Shown: one piece after another, positions 45,448 to 57,628 of the stretch
Numbering within the stretch: position 1 is the stretch's first letter
Layout: each line of letters opens with the position of its first letter
Assembly: GCA_964017155.1 (NCBI GenBank)
Contig: OZ024867.1
Span: 26,390,609 to 26,454,608, forward strand
Direction: 5' to 3'
Length of the DNA: 64,000 nucleotides
DNA from: Oasisia sp. SBJ-2009
Lineage: Eukaryota; Annelida; Polychaeta; Sabellida; Siboglinidae
The notes under the pieces: generated by a model
What the model was told of the DNA's origin: nothing
What the model saw: only the letters and a program-made list of their open reading frames with translations
Database searches by the model: none
Made by a program: the position numbers and the translations under genes

Positions 45448-46603
45448 TGTTGAGTGGAGTGCGGAGGTTGGGTTGAGTTCGGAGGTTGGGTGGAGTGGGG
45501 AGGTTGGGAGAAGTGGGGAGGTTGGGTGGTGTGGGGAGGTTGGGTGGAGTGGGGAGGTTGGGAGAAGTGGGGAGGTTGGGTGGAGTGGGGAGGTTGGCTG
45601 GAGTGGGGAGGTTGGGTGGAGTGGGGAGGTTGGGTGGAGTGGGGAGGTTGGCTGGAGTGGGGAGGTTGGGTGGAGTGGGGAGGTTGGGAGAAGTGGGGAG
45701 GTTGGGTGGAGTGGGGAGGTTGGGTGGAGTGGGGAGGTTGAATGGAGGGCGGAGGTTGGATGGAGTGGGGAGGTTGGTTGGAGAGGGGAGGTTGGGTGGA
45801 GTGGGGAGGTTGGGTGGAGTGGGGAGGTTGAATGGAGGGCGGAGGTTGGATGGAGTGGGGAGGTTGGGTGGAGAGGGTAGGTTGGGTGGAGTGGGGAGGT
45901 GGGGTGGAGTGGGGAGGTTGGGTAGAGTGGGGAGGTTGGGTGGAGTGGGGAGGTTGGGTGGAGTGGGGAGGTTGGCTGGAGTGGGGAGGTTGGGTGGAGT
46001 GGGGAGGTTGGGTGGAGTGGGGAGGTTGGGAGAAGTGGGGAGGTTGGGTGGAGTGGGGAGGTTGGGTGGAGTGGGGAGGTTGGGTGGAGTGGGGAGGTTG
46101 GGTGGATTGGGGAGGTTGGGTTAAGTGGGGAGGTTGGGTGGAGTGGGGAGGTTGAATGGAGGGCGGTGGTTGGATGGAGTGGGGAGGTTGGGTGGAGTGG
46201 GGAGGTTGGGTGGATTGGGGAGGTTGGGTGAAGTGGGGAGGTTGGGTTGAGTGGGGAGGTTGGGTGGAGTGGGGAGGTTGGGTGAAGTGGGGACGTTGGG
46301 TGGAGTAGGGAGGTTGGCTGGAGTGGGGAGGTTGAATGGATGGCGGAGGTTGGGTGGAGTGGGGAGGTTGAATGGAGGGCGGAGGTTGGGTGGAGTGGGG
46401 AGGTTGGGTGGAGTGCGGAGGTTGGGTGAAGTGGGGAGGTTGGGTGGAGTAGGGAGGTTGGGTGGAGTGGGGAGGTTGGATGGAGAGGGGAGGTTGGCTG
46501 GAGTGGGGAGGTTGGGTGGAGTGGGGAGGTTGGGTGGAGTGGGGAGGTTGGGTGAAGTGGGGAGGTTGGGTGGAGTGCGGAGGTTGGGTGAAGTGGGGAG
46601 GTT
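45448..46603 (+). repeat. Unit 16 18-bp minisatellite, about 64 copies
   Basis: Left part H-linked (gggtggtgtgg at 45526) and the rest as P-type units 3-4, with a private gggtagagt copy (45920). Another hybrid tract. Confidence 0.93.
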
Positions 46604-47309
46604 TCGGTACTCACCACACTTGACATCGATCCCAAACAGCTCTCAAACAAGCACTCGCACACGGTGTACAAATACAACTCTGCTAACTTTGAGGGCCTAA
46701 GGGCAGACATGGCAGCTTACGCAGCGATGTTTTTAATGGAAAATCCAACATCTAGAACAACAGAGGAGAACTGGAAATCATTCAAGAGTGCATTACATCA
46801 AGCCATCATTAAACACGTTCCAACGACAAAGTCCAAAACTAAACGACACCTGCCCTGGATCCCACGGAACATGAAGTGTGAAATTCGGAAGAAAGACACG
46901 CAGTATCGCAAAGCAAGAAAGTCAAAAAAGCATGAAGACTGGTCAGCCTACCATATAAAACGGCAACAGTTACAGAAACTATTGACATCTGCTCATGATG
47001 ACTACATCAGAAACGTGATTGGAGCGAGCCTGCTTGACAGAGGAAACCAAAAGAAATGTTGGTCTTTTGTCAAACTCAATAGAACTGAAAACTTGGGTAT
47101 CGCAATACTCTCTGATACAAATGGCCTCCACATTACAAATCAAGCCAAGGCAGAGTCTTTAGACACGCACTTTGTGTCAGTCTTCACCAGTGATGATGGT
47201 AAACACTTGCCTGACAAAGGACTGTCTCCCTACCATGATATGGGCATCATACAGTTCACACAACCCGGAATTTAAATTTTACTAAAGAACATTGACCAAA
47301 CGAAAGCCC
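46604..47309 (+). mobile_element. Unit 17 LINE ORF2 linker piece, H type at a block junction
   Basis: Frame 46664-47275 intact and H type through SDD (about 47195), but the MITE next to it is P type from 47306 on. This is the only H LINE piece with a P insert. Confidence 0.9.
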
Positions 47310-47558
47310 CTTACAAAAAAGACCAATGGTATACCATTGAATACAATTGAATACCATACAGCGTCAACGATATTTCAGCAGGACTCAGTGGTACTTTCAA
47401 CGGTAATTTATTATGCCATTCAGTACCACTGAACGGTACACAGAATACAAAATATCATTAAAAAAACATTCAGATACCATTCAGATACCATTCAAATACC
47501 ATTGGCCATTATACCCCTAGTACCATTCAATGGTATTTGAATGGTATATTTTTGTAAG
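47310..47558 (+). mobile_element. Unit 17 MITE-like insert, P type
   Basis: P type at all five marker sites despite the H-type LINE piece on its left. Confidence 0.65.
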
Positions 47559-48174
47559 TGTTGAGTGGAGTGCGGAGGTTGGGTTGAGTTCGGAGGTTGG
47601 GTGGAGTGGGGAGGTTGGGAGAAGTGGGGAGGTTGGGTGGAGTGGGGAGGTTGGGTGGAGTGGGGAGGTTGGGAGAAGTGGGGAGGTTGGGTGGAGTGGG
47701 GAGGTTGGCTGGAGTGGGGAGGTTGGGTGGAGTGGGGAGGTTGGGTGGAGTGGGGAGGTTGGCTGGAGTGGGGAAGTTGGGTGGAGTGGGGAGGTTGGGA
47801 GAAGTGGGGAGGTTGGGTGGAGTGGGGAGGTTGGGTGGATTGGGGAGGTTGGGTGAAGTGGGGAGGTTGGGTGGAGTGGGGAGGTTGGGTGGAGTGGGGA
47901 GGTTGGGTGGAGTGGGGAGGATGAATGGAGGGCGGAGGTTGGATGGAGTGGGGAGGTTGGGTGGAGAGGGTAGGTTGGGTGGAGTGGGGAGGTGGGGTGG
48001 AGTGGGGAGGTTGGGTGGAGTGGGGAGGTTGGGTGGAGTGGGGAGGTTGGGTGGAGTGGGGAGGTTGGCTGGAGTGGGGAGGTTGGGTGGAGTGGGGAGG
48101 TTGGGTGGAGTGGGGAGGTTGGGTGAAGTGGGGAGGTTGGGTGGAGTGCGGAGGTTGGGTGAAGTGGGGAGGTT
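47559..48174 (+). repeat. Unit 17 18-bp minisatellite, about 34 copies, shortest complete tract
   Basis: Carries ggaggatgaatgg (47918), then jumps from the middle of the usual tract to the standard last copies (gggtgaagt, gtgcgg), losing 29 copies relative to the 63-copy form. Confidence 0.95.
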
Positions 48175-48880
48175 TCGGTACTCACCACACTTGACATCGA
48201 TCCCAAACAGCTCTCAAACAAGCACTCGCACACGGTGTACAAATACAACTCTGCTAACTTTGAGGGCCTAAGGGCAGACATGGCAGCTTACGCAGCGATG
48301 TTTTTAATGGAAAATCCAACATCTAGAACAACAGAGGAGAACTGGAAATCATTCAAGAGTGCATTACATCAAGCCATCATTAAACACGTTCCAACGACAA
48401 AGTCCAAAACTAAACGACACCTGCCTTGGATCACATGGAAAATCAAGTGTGAAATTCGGAAGAAAGACAGGCAGTATCGCAAAGCAAGAAAGTCAAAAAA
48501 GCATGAAGACTGGTCAGCCTACCCTATAAAACGGCAACAGTTACAGAAACTATTGACATCTGCTCCTGATGACTACATCAGAAACGTGATTGGTGCGAGC
48601 CTGCTTGACAGAGGAAACCAAAAGAAATGTTGGTCTTTTGTCAAACTCAATAGAACTGAAAACTTGGGTATCCCTATACTCTCTGATACAAATGGCCTCC
48701 ACATTACAAATCAAGCCAAGGCAGAGGCTATAGACACGCACTTTGTGTCAGTCTTCACCAGTGATCATGGTAAACACTTGCCTGACAAAGGACTGTCTCC
48801 CTACCATGATATGGGCATCATACAGTTCACACAACCCGGAATTTAAATTTTACTAAAGAACATTGACCAAACGAAAGCCC
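48175..48880 (+). mobile_element. Unit 18 LINE ORF2 linker piece, P type
   Basis: Frame 48235-48846 intact. WITWKIK and AEAI return, as in units 3-7. Confidence 0.9.
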
Positions 48881-49129
48881 CTTACAAAAAAGACCAATGG
48901 TATACCATTGAATACAATTGAATACCATACAGCGTCAACGATATTTCAGCAGGACTCAGTGGTACTTTCAACGGTAATTTATTATGCCATTCAGTACCAC
49001 TGAACGGTACACAGAATACAAAATATCATTAAAAAAACATTCAGATACCATTCAGATACCATTCAAATACCATTGGCCATTATACCCCTAGTACCATTCA
49101 ATGGTATTTGAATGGTATATTTTTGTAAG
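48881..49129 (+). mobile_element. Unit 18 MITE-like insert, P type
   Basis: P type at all five marker sites. Confidence 0.65.
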
Positions 49130-50249
49130 TGTTGAGTGGAGTGCGGAGGTTGGGTTGAGTTCGGAGGTTGGGTGGAGTGGGGAGGTTGGGAGAAGTGGGG
49201 AGGTTGGGTGGAGTGGGGAGGTTGGGTGGAGTGGGGAGGTTGGGAGAAGTGGGGAGGTTGGGTGGAGTGGGGAGGTTGGCTGGAGTGGGGAGGTTGGGTG
49301 GAGTGGGGAGGTTGGGTGGAGTGGGGAGGTTGGCTGGAGTGGGGAAGTTGGGTGGAGTGGGGAGGTTGGGAGAAGTGGGGAGGTTGGGTGGAGTGGGGAG
49401 GTTGGGTGGATTGGGGAGGTTGGGTGAAGTGGGGAGGTTAGGTGGAGTGGGGAGGTTGGGTGGAGTGGGGAGGTTGGGTGGAGTGGGGAGGATGAATGGA
49501 GGGCGGAGGTTGGATGGAGTGGGGAGGTTGGGTGGAGAGGGTAGGTTGGGTGGAGTGGGGAGGTGGGGTGGAGTGGGGAGGTTGGGTGGAGTGGGGAGGT
49601 TGGGTGGAGTGGGGAGGTTGGGTGGAGTGGGGAGGTTGGCTGGAGTGGGGAGGTTGGGTGGAGTGGGGAGGTTGGGTGGAGTGGGGAGGTTGGGAGAAGT
49701 GGGGAGGTTGGGTGGAGTGGGGAGGTTGGGTGGAGTGGGGAGGTTGGGTGGAGTGGGGAGGTTGGGTGGATTGGGGAGGTTGGGTTAAGTGGGGAGGTTG
49801 GGTGGAGTGGGGAGGTTGAATGGAGGGCGGTGGTTGGATGGAGTGGGGAGGTTGGGTGGAGTGGGGAGGTTGGGTGGATTGGGGAGGTTGGGTGAAGTGG
49901 GGAGGTTGGGTTGAGTGGGGAGGTTGGGTGGAGTGGGGAGGTTGGGTGAAGTGGGGACGTTGGGTGGAGTAGGGAGGTTGGCTGGAGTGGGGAGGTTGAA
50001 TGGATGGCGGAGGTTGGGTGGAGTGGGGAGGTTGAATGGAGGGCGGAGGTTGGGTGGAGTGGGGAGGTTGGGTGGAGTGCGGAGGTTGGGTGAAGTGGGG
50101 AGGTTGGGTGGAGTAGGGAGGTTGGGTGGAGTGGGGAGGTTGGCTGGAGTGGGGAGGTTGGGTGGAGTGGGGAGGTTGGGTGGAGTGGGGAGGTTGGGTG
50201 AAGTGGGGAGGTTGGGTGGAGTGCGGAGGTTGGGTGAAGTGGGGAGGTT
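49130..50249 (+). repeat. Unit 18 18-bp minisatellite, about 62 copies
   Basis: As unit 6 or 7 minus the one ggatggagagg copy near the right end. Has ggaggatgaatgg (49489) and a private gaggttaggtgg (49435). Confidence 0.95.
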
Positions 50250-50955
50250 TCGGTACTCACCACACTTGACATCGATCCCAAACAGCTCTCAAACAAGCAC
50301 TCGCACACGGTGTACAAATACAACTCTGCTAACTTTGAGGGCCTAAGGGCAGACATGGCAGCTTACGCAGCGATGTTTTTAATGGAAAATCCAACATCTA
50401 GAACAACAGAGGAGAACTGGAAATCATTCAAGAGTGCATTACATCAAGCCATCATTAAACACGTTCCAACGACAAAGTCCAAAACTAAACGACACCTGCC
50501 TTGGATCACATGGAAAATCAAGTGTGAAATTCGGAAGAAAGACAGGCAGTATCGCAAAGCAAGAAAGTCAAAAAAGCATGAAGACTGGTCAGCCTACCCT
50601 ATAAAACGGCAACAGTTACAGAAACTATTGACATCTGCTCCTGATGACTACATCAGAAACGTGATTGGTGCGAGCCTGCTTGACAGAGGAAACCAAAAGA
50701 AATGTTGGTCTTTTGTCAAACTCAATAGAACTGAAAACTTGGGTATCCCTATACTCTCTGATACAAATGGCCTCCACATTACAAATCAAGCCAAGGCAGA
50801 GGCTATAGACACGCACTTTGTGTCAGTCTTCACCAGTGATCATGGTAAACACTTGCCTGACAAAGGACTGTCTCCCTACCATGATATGGGCATCATACAG
50901 TTCACACAACCCGGAATTTAAATTTTACTAAAGAACATTGACCAAACGAAAGCCC
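50250..50955 (+). mobile_element. Unit 19 LINE ORF2 linker piece, P type
   Basis: Frame 50310-50921 intact. WITWKIK with AEAI. Confidence 0.9.
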
Positions 50956-51204
50956 CTTACAAAAAAGACCAATGGTATACCATTGAATACAATTGAATAC
51001 CATACAGCGTCAACGATATTTCAGCAGGACTCAGTGGTACTTTCAACGGTAATTTATTATGCCATTCAGTACCACTGAACGGTACACAGAATACAAAATA
51101 TCATTAAAAAAACATTCAGATACCATTCAGATACCATTCAAATACCATTGGCCATTATACCCCTAGTACCATTCAATGGTATTTGAATGGTATATTTTTG
51201 TAAG
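50956..51204 (+). mobile_element. Unit 19 MITE-like insert, P type
   Basis: P type at all five marker sites. Confidence 0.65.
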
Positions 51205-52342
51205 TGTTGAGTGGAGTGCGGAGGTTGGGTTGAGTTCGGAGGTTGGGTGGAGTGGGGAGGTTGGGAGAAGTGGGGAGGTTGGGTGGAGTGGGGAGGTTGG
51301 GTGGAGTGGGGAGGTTGGGAGAAGTGGGGAGGTTGGGTGGAGTGGGGAGGTTGGCTGGAGTGGGGAGGTTGGGTGGAGTGGGGAGGTTGGGTGGAGTGGG
51401 GAGGTTGGCTGGAGTGGGGAAGTTGGGTGGAGTGGGGAGGTTGGGAGAAGTGGGGAGGTTGGGTGGAGTGGGGAGGTTGGGTGGATTGGGGAGGTTGGGT
51501 GAAGTGGGGAGGTTGGGTGGAGTGGGGAGGTTGGGTGGAGTGGGGAGGTTGGGTGGAGTGGGGAGGATGAATGGAGGGCGGAGGTTGGATGGAGTGGGGA
51601 GGTTGGGTGGAGAGGGTAGGTTGGGTGGAGTGGGGAGGTGGGGTGGAGTGGGGAGGTTGGGTGGAGTGGGGAGGTTGGGTGGAGTGGGGAGGTTGGGTGG
51701 AGTGGGGAGGTTGGCTGGAGTGGGGAGGTTGGGTGGAGTGGGGAGGTTGGGTGGAGTGGGGAGGTTGGGAGAAGTGGGGAGGTTGGGTGGAGTGGGGAGG
51801 TTGGGTGGAGTGGGGAGGTTGGGTGGAGTGGGGAGGTTGGGTGGATTGGGGAGGTTGGGTTAAGTGGGGAGGTTGGGTGGAGTGGGGAGGTTGAATGGAG
51901 GGCGGTGGTTGGATGGAGTGGGGAGGTTGGGTGGAGTGGGGAGGTTGGGTGGATTGGGGAGGTTGGGTGAAGTGGGGAGGTTGGGTTGAGTGGGGAGGTT
52001 GGGTGGAGTGGGGAGGTTGGGTGAAGTGGGGACGTTGGGTGGAGTAGGGAGGTTGGCTGGAGTGGGGAGGTTGAATGGATGGCGGAGGTTGGGTGGAGTG
52101 GGGAGGTTGAATGGAGGGCGGAGGTTGGGTGGAGTGGGGAGGTTGGGTGGAGTGCGGAGGTTGGGTGAAGTGGGGAGGTTGGGTGGAGTAGGGAGGTTGG
52201 GTGGAGTGGGGAGGTTGGATGGAGAGGGGAGGTTGGCTGGAGTGGGGAGGTTGGGTGGAGTGGGGAGGTTGGGTGGAGTGGGGAGGTTGGGTGAAGTGGG
52301 GAGGTTGGGTGGAGTGCGGAGGTTGGGTGAAGTGGGGAGGTT
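51205..52342 (+). repeat. Unit 19 18-bp minisatellite, about 63 copies
   Basis: Same length and marker order as unit 7, including ggaggatgaatgg (51563). Confidence 0.95.
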
Positions 52343-53048
52343 TCGGTACTCACCACACTTGACATCGATCCCAAACAGCTCTCAAACAAGCACTCGCACA
52401 CGGTGTACAAATACAACTCTGCTAACTTTGAGGGCCTAAGGGCAGACATGGCAGCTTACGCAGCGATGTTTTTAATGGAAAATCCAACATCTAGAACAAC
52501 AGAGGAGAACTGGAAATCATTCAAGAGTGCATTACATCAAGCCATCATTAAACACGTTCCAACGACAAAGTCCAAAACTAAACGACACCTGCCTTGGATC
52601 ACATGGAAAATCAAGTGTGAAATTCGGAAGAAAGACAGGCAGTATCGCAAAGCAAGAAAGTCAAAAAAGCATGAAGACTGGTCAGCCTACCCTATAAAAC
52701 GGCAACAGTTACAGAAACTATTGACATCTGCTCCTGATGACTACATCAGAAACGTGATTGGTGCGAGCCTGCTTGACAGAGGAAACCAAAAGAAATGTTG
52801 GTCTTTTGTCAAACTCAATAGAACTGAAAACTTGGGTATCCCTATACTCTCTGATACAAATGGCCTCCACATTACAAATCAAGCCAAGGCAGAGGCTTTA
52901 GACACGCACTTTGTGTCAGTCTTCACCAGTGATCATGGTAAACACTTGCCTGACAAAGGACTGTCTCCCTACCATGATATGGGCATCATACAGTTCACAC
53001 AACCCGGAATTTAAATTTTACTAAAGAACATTGACCAAACGAAAGCCC
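52343..53048 (+). mobile_element. Unit 20 LINE ORF2 linker piece, P type
   Basis: Frame 52403-53014 intact. WITWKIK with AEAL, matching unit 8. Confidence 0.9.
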
Positions 53049-53297
53049 CTTACAAAAAAGACCAATGGTATACCATTGAATACAATTGAATACCATACAG
53101 CGTCAACGATATTTCAGCAGGACTCAGTGGTACTTTCAACGGTAATTTATTATGCCATTCAGTACCACTGAACGGTACACAGAATACAAAATATCATTAA
53201 AAAAACATTCAGATACCATTCAGATACCATTCAAATACCATTGGCCATTATACCCCTAGTACCATTCAATGGTATTTGAATGGTATATTTTTGTAAG
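53049..53297 (+). mobile_element. Unit 20 MITE-like insert, P type
   Basis: P type at all five marker sites. Confidence 0.65.
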
Positions 53298-54597
53298 TGT
53301 TGAGTGGAGTGCGGAGGTTGGGTTGAGTTCGGAGGTTGGGTGGAGTGGGGAGGTTGGGAGAAGTGGGGAGGTTGGGTGGAGTGGGGAGGTTGGGTGGAGT
53401 GGGGAGGTTGGGAGAAGTGGGGAGGTTGGGTGGAGTGGGGAGGTTGGCTGGAGTGGGGAGGTTGGGTGGAGTGGGGAGGTTGGGTGGAGTGGGGAGGTTG
53501 GCTGGAGTGGGGAAGTTGGGTGGAGTGGGGAGGTTGGGAGAAGTGGGGAGGTTGGGTGGAGTGGGGAGGTTGGGTGGATTGGGGAGGTTGGGTGAAGTGG
53601 GGAGGTTGGGTGGAGTGGGGAGGTTGGGTGGAGTGGGGAGGTTGGGTGGAGTGGGGAGGTTGAATGGAGGGCGGAGGTTGGATGGAGTGGGGAGGTTGGG
53701 TGGAGAGGGTAGGTTGGGTGGAGTGGGGAGGTGGGGTGGAGTGGGGAGGTTGGGTGGAGTGGGGAGGTTGGCTGGAGTGGGGAGGTTGGGTGGAGTGGGG
53801 AGGTTGGGTGGAGTGGGGAGGTTGGGAGAAGTGGGGAGGTTGAATGGAGGGCGGAGGTTGGATGGAGTGGGGAGGTTGGGTGGAGAGGGTAGGTTGGGTG
53901 GAGTGGGGAGGTTGGGTGGAGTGGGGAGGTTGGCTGGAGTGGGGAGGTTGGGTGGAGTGGGGAGGTTGGGTGGAGTGGGGAGGTTGGGAGAAGTGGGGAG
54001 GTTGAATGGAGGGCGGAGGTTGGATGGAGTGGGGAGGTTGGGTGGAGAGGGTAGGTTGGGTGGAGTGGGGAGGTTGGGTGGAGTGGGGAGGTTGGGTGGA
54101 TTGGGGAGGTTGGGTTAAGTGGGGAGGTTGGGTGGAGTGGGGAGGTTGAATGGAGGGCGGTGGTTGGATGGAGTGGGGAGGTTGGGTGGAGTGGGGAGGT
54201 TGGGTGGATTGGGGAGGTTGGGTGAAGTGGGGAGGTTGGGTGGAGTGGGGAGGTTGGGTGGAGTGGGGAGGTTGGGTGAAGTGGGGACGTTGGGTGGAGT
54301 AGGGAGGTTGGCTGGAGTGGGGAGGTTGAATGGATGGCGGAGGTTGGGTGGAGTGGGGAGGTTGAATGGAGGGCGGAGGTTGGGTGGAGTGGGGAGGTTG
54401 GGTGGAGTGCGGAGGTTGGGTGAAGTGGGGAGGTTGGGTGGAGTAGGGAGGTTGGGTGGAGTGGGGAGGTTGGATGGAGAGGGGAGGTTGGCTGGAGTGG
54501 GGAGGTTGGGTGGAGTGGGGAGGTTGGGTGGAGTGGGGAGGTTGGGTGAAGTGGGGAGGTTGGGTGGAGTGCGGAGGTTGGGTGAAGTGGGGAGGTT
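53298..54597 (+). repeat. Unit 20 18-bp minisatellite, about 72 copies
   Basis: The block ggctggagt ... aatggagggcggaggttggatgg ... gagagggtagg is present once more than in units 9-10. Related blocks start near 53768 and 53931. This adds several copies in a single step. Confidence 0.93.
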
Positions 54598-55303
54598 TCG
54601 GTACTCACCACACTTGACATCGATCCCAAACAGCTCTCAAACAAGCACTCGCACACGGTGTACAAATACAACTCTGCTAACTTTGAGGGCCTAAGGGCAG
54701 ACATGGCAGCTTACGCAGCGATGTTTTTAATGGAAAATCCAACATCTAGAACAACAGAGGAGAACTGGAAATCATTCAAGAGTGCATTACATCAAGCCAT
54801 CATTAAACACGTTCCAACGACAAAGTCCAAAACTAAACGACACCTGCCCTGGATCCCACGGAACATGAAGTGTGAAATTCGGAAGAAAGACAGGCAGTAT
54901 CGCAAAGCAAGAAAGTCAAAAAAGCATGAAGACTGGTCAGCCTACCCTATAAAACGGCAACAGTTACAGAAACTATTGACATCTGCTCCTGATGACTACA
55001 TCAGAAACGTGATTGGTGCGAGCCTGCTTGACAGAGGAAACCAAAAGAAATGTTGGTCTTTTGTCAAACTCAATAGAACTGAAAACTTGGGTATCCCTAT
55101 ACTCTCTGATACAAATGGCCTCCACATTACAAATCAAGCCAAGGCAGAGGCTTTAGACACGCACTTTGTGTCAGTCTTCACCAGTGATCATGGTAAACAC
55201 TTGCCTGACAAAGGACTGTCTCCCTACCATGATATGGGCATCATACAGTTCATACAACCCGGAATTTAAATTTTACTAAAGAACATTGACCAAACGAAAG
55301 CCC
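54598..55303 (+). mobile_element. Unit 21 LINE ORF2 linker piece, mosaic
   Basis: Frame 54658-55269 intact. WIPRNMK plus P-type 3' part as in unit 9. Has FIQPGI at the end (cata in place of caca), shared with unit 22 only. Confidence 0.9.
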
Positions 55304-55552
55304 CTTACAAAAAAGACCAATGGTATACCATTGAATACAATTGAATACCATACAGCGTCAACGATATTTCAGCAGGACTCAGTGGTACTTTCAACGGTAA
55401 TTTATTATGCCATTCAGTACCACTGAACGGTACACAGAATACAAAATATCATTAAAAAAACATTCAGATACCATTCAGATACCATTCAAATACCATTGGC
55501 CATTATACCCCTAGTACCATTCAATGGTATTTGAATGGTATATTTTTGTAAG
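55304..55552 (+). mobile_element. Unit 21 MITE-like insert, P type
   Basis: P type at all five marker sites. Confidence 0.65.
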
Positions 55553-56672
55553 TGTTGAGTGGAGTGCGGAGGTTGGGTTGAGTTCGGAGGTTGGGTGGAG
55601 TGGGGAGGTTGGGAGAAGTGGGGAGGTTGGGTGGAGTGGGGAGGTTGGGTGGAGTGGGGAGGTTGGGAGAAGTGGGGAGGTTGGGTGGAGTGGGGAGGTT
55701 GGCTGGAGTGGGGAGGTTGGGTGGAGTGGGGAGGTTGGGAGAAGTGGGGAGGTTGGGTGGAGTGGGGAGGTTGGGTGGATTGGGGAGGTTGGGTGAAGTG
55801 GGGAGGTTGGGTGGAGTGGGGAGGTTGGGTGGAGTGGGGAGGTTGGGTGGAGTGGGGAGGTTGAATGGAGGGCGGAGGTTGGATGGAGTGGGGAGGTTGG
55901 GTGGAGAGGGTAGGTTGGGTGGAGTGGGGAGGTGGGGTGGAGTGGGGAGGTTGGGTGGAGTGGGGAGGTTGGATGGAGTGGGGAGGTTGGGTGGAGTGGG
56001 GAGGTTGGCTGGAGTGGGGAGGTTGGGTGGAGTGGGGAGGTTGGGTGGAGTGGGGAGGTTGGGAGAAGTGGGGAGGTTGAATGGAGGGCGGAGGTTGGAT
56101 GGAGTGGGGAGGTTGGGTGGAGAGAGTAGGTTGGGTGGAGTGGGGAGGTTGGGTGGAGTGGGGAGGTTGGGTGGATTGGGGAGGTTGGGTTAAGTGGGGA
56201 GGTTGGGTGGAGTGGGGAGGTTGAATGGAGGGCGGTGGTTGGATGGAGTGGGGAGGTTGGGTGGAGTGGGGAGGTTGGGTGGATTGGGGAGGTTGGGTGA
56301 AGTGGGGAGGTTGGGTGGAGTGGGGAGGTTGGGTGGAGTGGGGAGGTTGGGTGAAGTGGGGACGTTGGGTGGAGTAGGGAGGTTGGCTGGAGTGGGGAGG
56401 TTGAATGGATGGCGGAGGTTGGGTGGAGTGGGGAGGTTGAATGGAGGGCGGAGGTTGGGTGGAGTGGGGAGGTTGGGTGGAGTGCGGAGGTTGGGTGAAG
56501 TGGGGAGGTTGGGTGGAGTAGGGAGGTTGGGTGGAGTGGGGAGGTTGGATGGAGAGGGGAGGTTGGCTGGAGTGGGGAGGTTGGGTGGAGTGGGGAGGTT
56601 GGGTGGAGTGGGGAGGTTGGGTGAAGTGGGGAGGTTGGGTGGAGTGCGGAGGTTGGGTGAAGTGGGGAGGTT
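55553..56672 (+). repeat. Unit 21 18-bp minisatellite, about 62 copies
   Basis: Same as unit 22, including private ggatggagt (55972) and gagagagtagg (56120) copies, so these two are sisters. Confidence 0.95.
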
Positions 56673-57379
56673 TCGGTACTCACCACACTTGACATCGATC
56701 CCAAACAGCTCTCAAACAAGCACTCGCACACGGTGTACAAATACAACTCGGCTAACTTTGAGGGCCTAAGGGCAGACATGGCAGCTTACGCAGCGATGTT
56801 TTTAATGGAAAATCCAACATCTAGAACAACAGAGGAGAACTGGAAATCATTCAAGAGTGCATTACATCAAGCCATCATTAAACACGTTCCAACGACAAAG
56901 TCCAAAACTAAACGACACCTGCCTTGGATCACATGGAAAATCAAGTGTGAAATTCGGGAAGAAAGACAGGCAGTATCGCAAAGCAAGAAAGTCAAAAAAG
57001 CATGAAGACTGGTCAGCCTACCCTATAAAACGGCAACAGTTACAGAAACTATTGACATCTGCTCCTGATGACTACATCAGAAACGTGATTGGTGCGAGCC
57101 TGCTTGACAGAGGAAACCAAAAGAAATGTTGGTCTTTTGTCAAACTCAATAGAACTGAAAACTTGGGTATCCCTATACTCTCTGATACAAATGGCCTCCA
57201 CATTACAAATCAAGCCAAGGCAGAGGCTTTAGACACGCACTTTGTGTCAGTCTTCACCAGTGATCATGGTAAACACTTGCCTGACAAAGGACTGTCTCCC
57301 TACCATGATATGGGCATCATACAGTTCATACAACCCGGAATTTAAATTTTACTAAAGAACATTGACCAAACGAAAGCCC
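56673..57379 (+). mobile_element. Unit 22 LINE ORF2 linker piece, frameshifted
   Basis: One extra G in attcgggaag (56955-56958) breaks the frame at residue 75. The two halves are 56733-57005 and, in the restored frame, up to 57345. WITWKIK with AEAL and FIQPGI, so it combines the 5' part of unit 20 type with the 3' end of unit 21. Also has aactcggctaac near 56749. Confidence 0.9.
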
Positions 57380-57628
57380 CTTACAAAAAAGACCAATGGT
57401 ATACCATTGAATACAATTGAATACCATACAGCGTCAACGATATTTCAGCAGGACTCAGTGGTACTTTCAACGGTAATTTATTATGCCATTCAGTACCACT
57501 GAACGGTACACAGAATACAAAATATCATTAAAAAAACATTCAGATACCATTCAGATACCATTCAAATACCATTGGCCATTATACCCCTAGTACCATTCAA
57601 TGGTATTTGAATGGTATATTTTTGTAAG
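57380..57628 (+). mobile_element. Unit 22 MITE-like insert, P type
   Basis: P type at all five marker sites. Confidence 0.65.
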
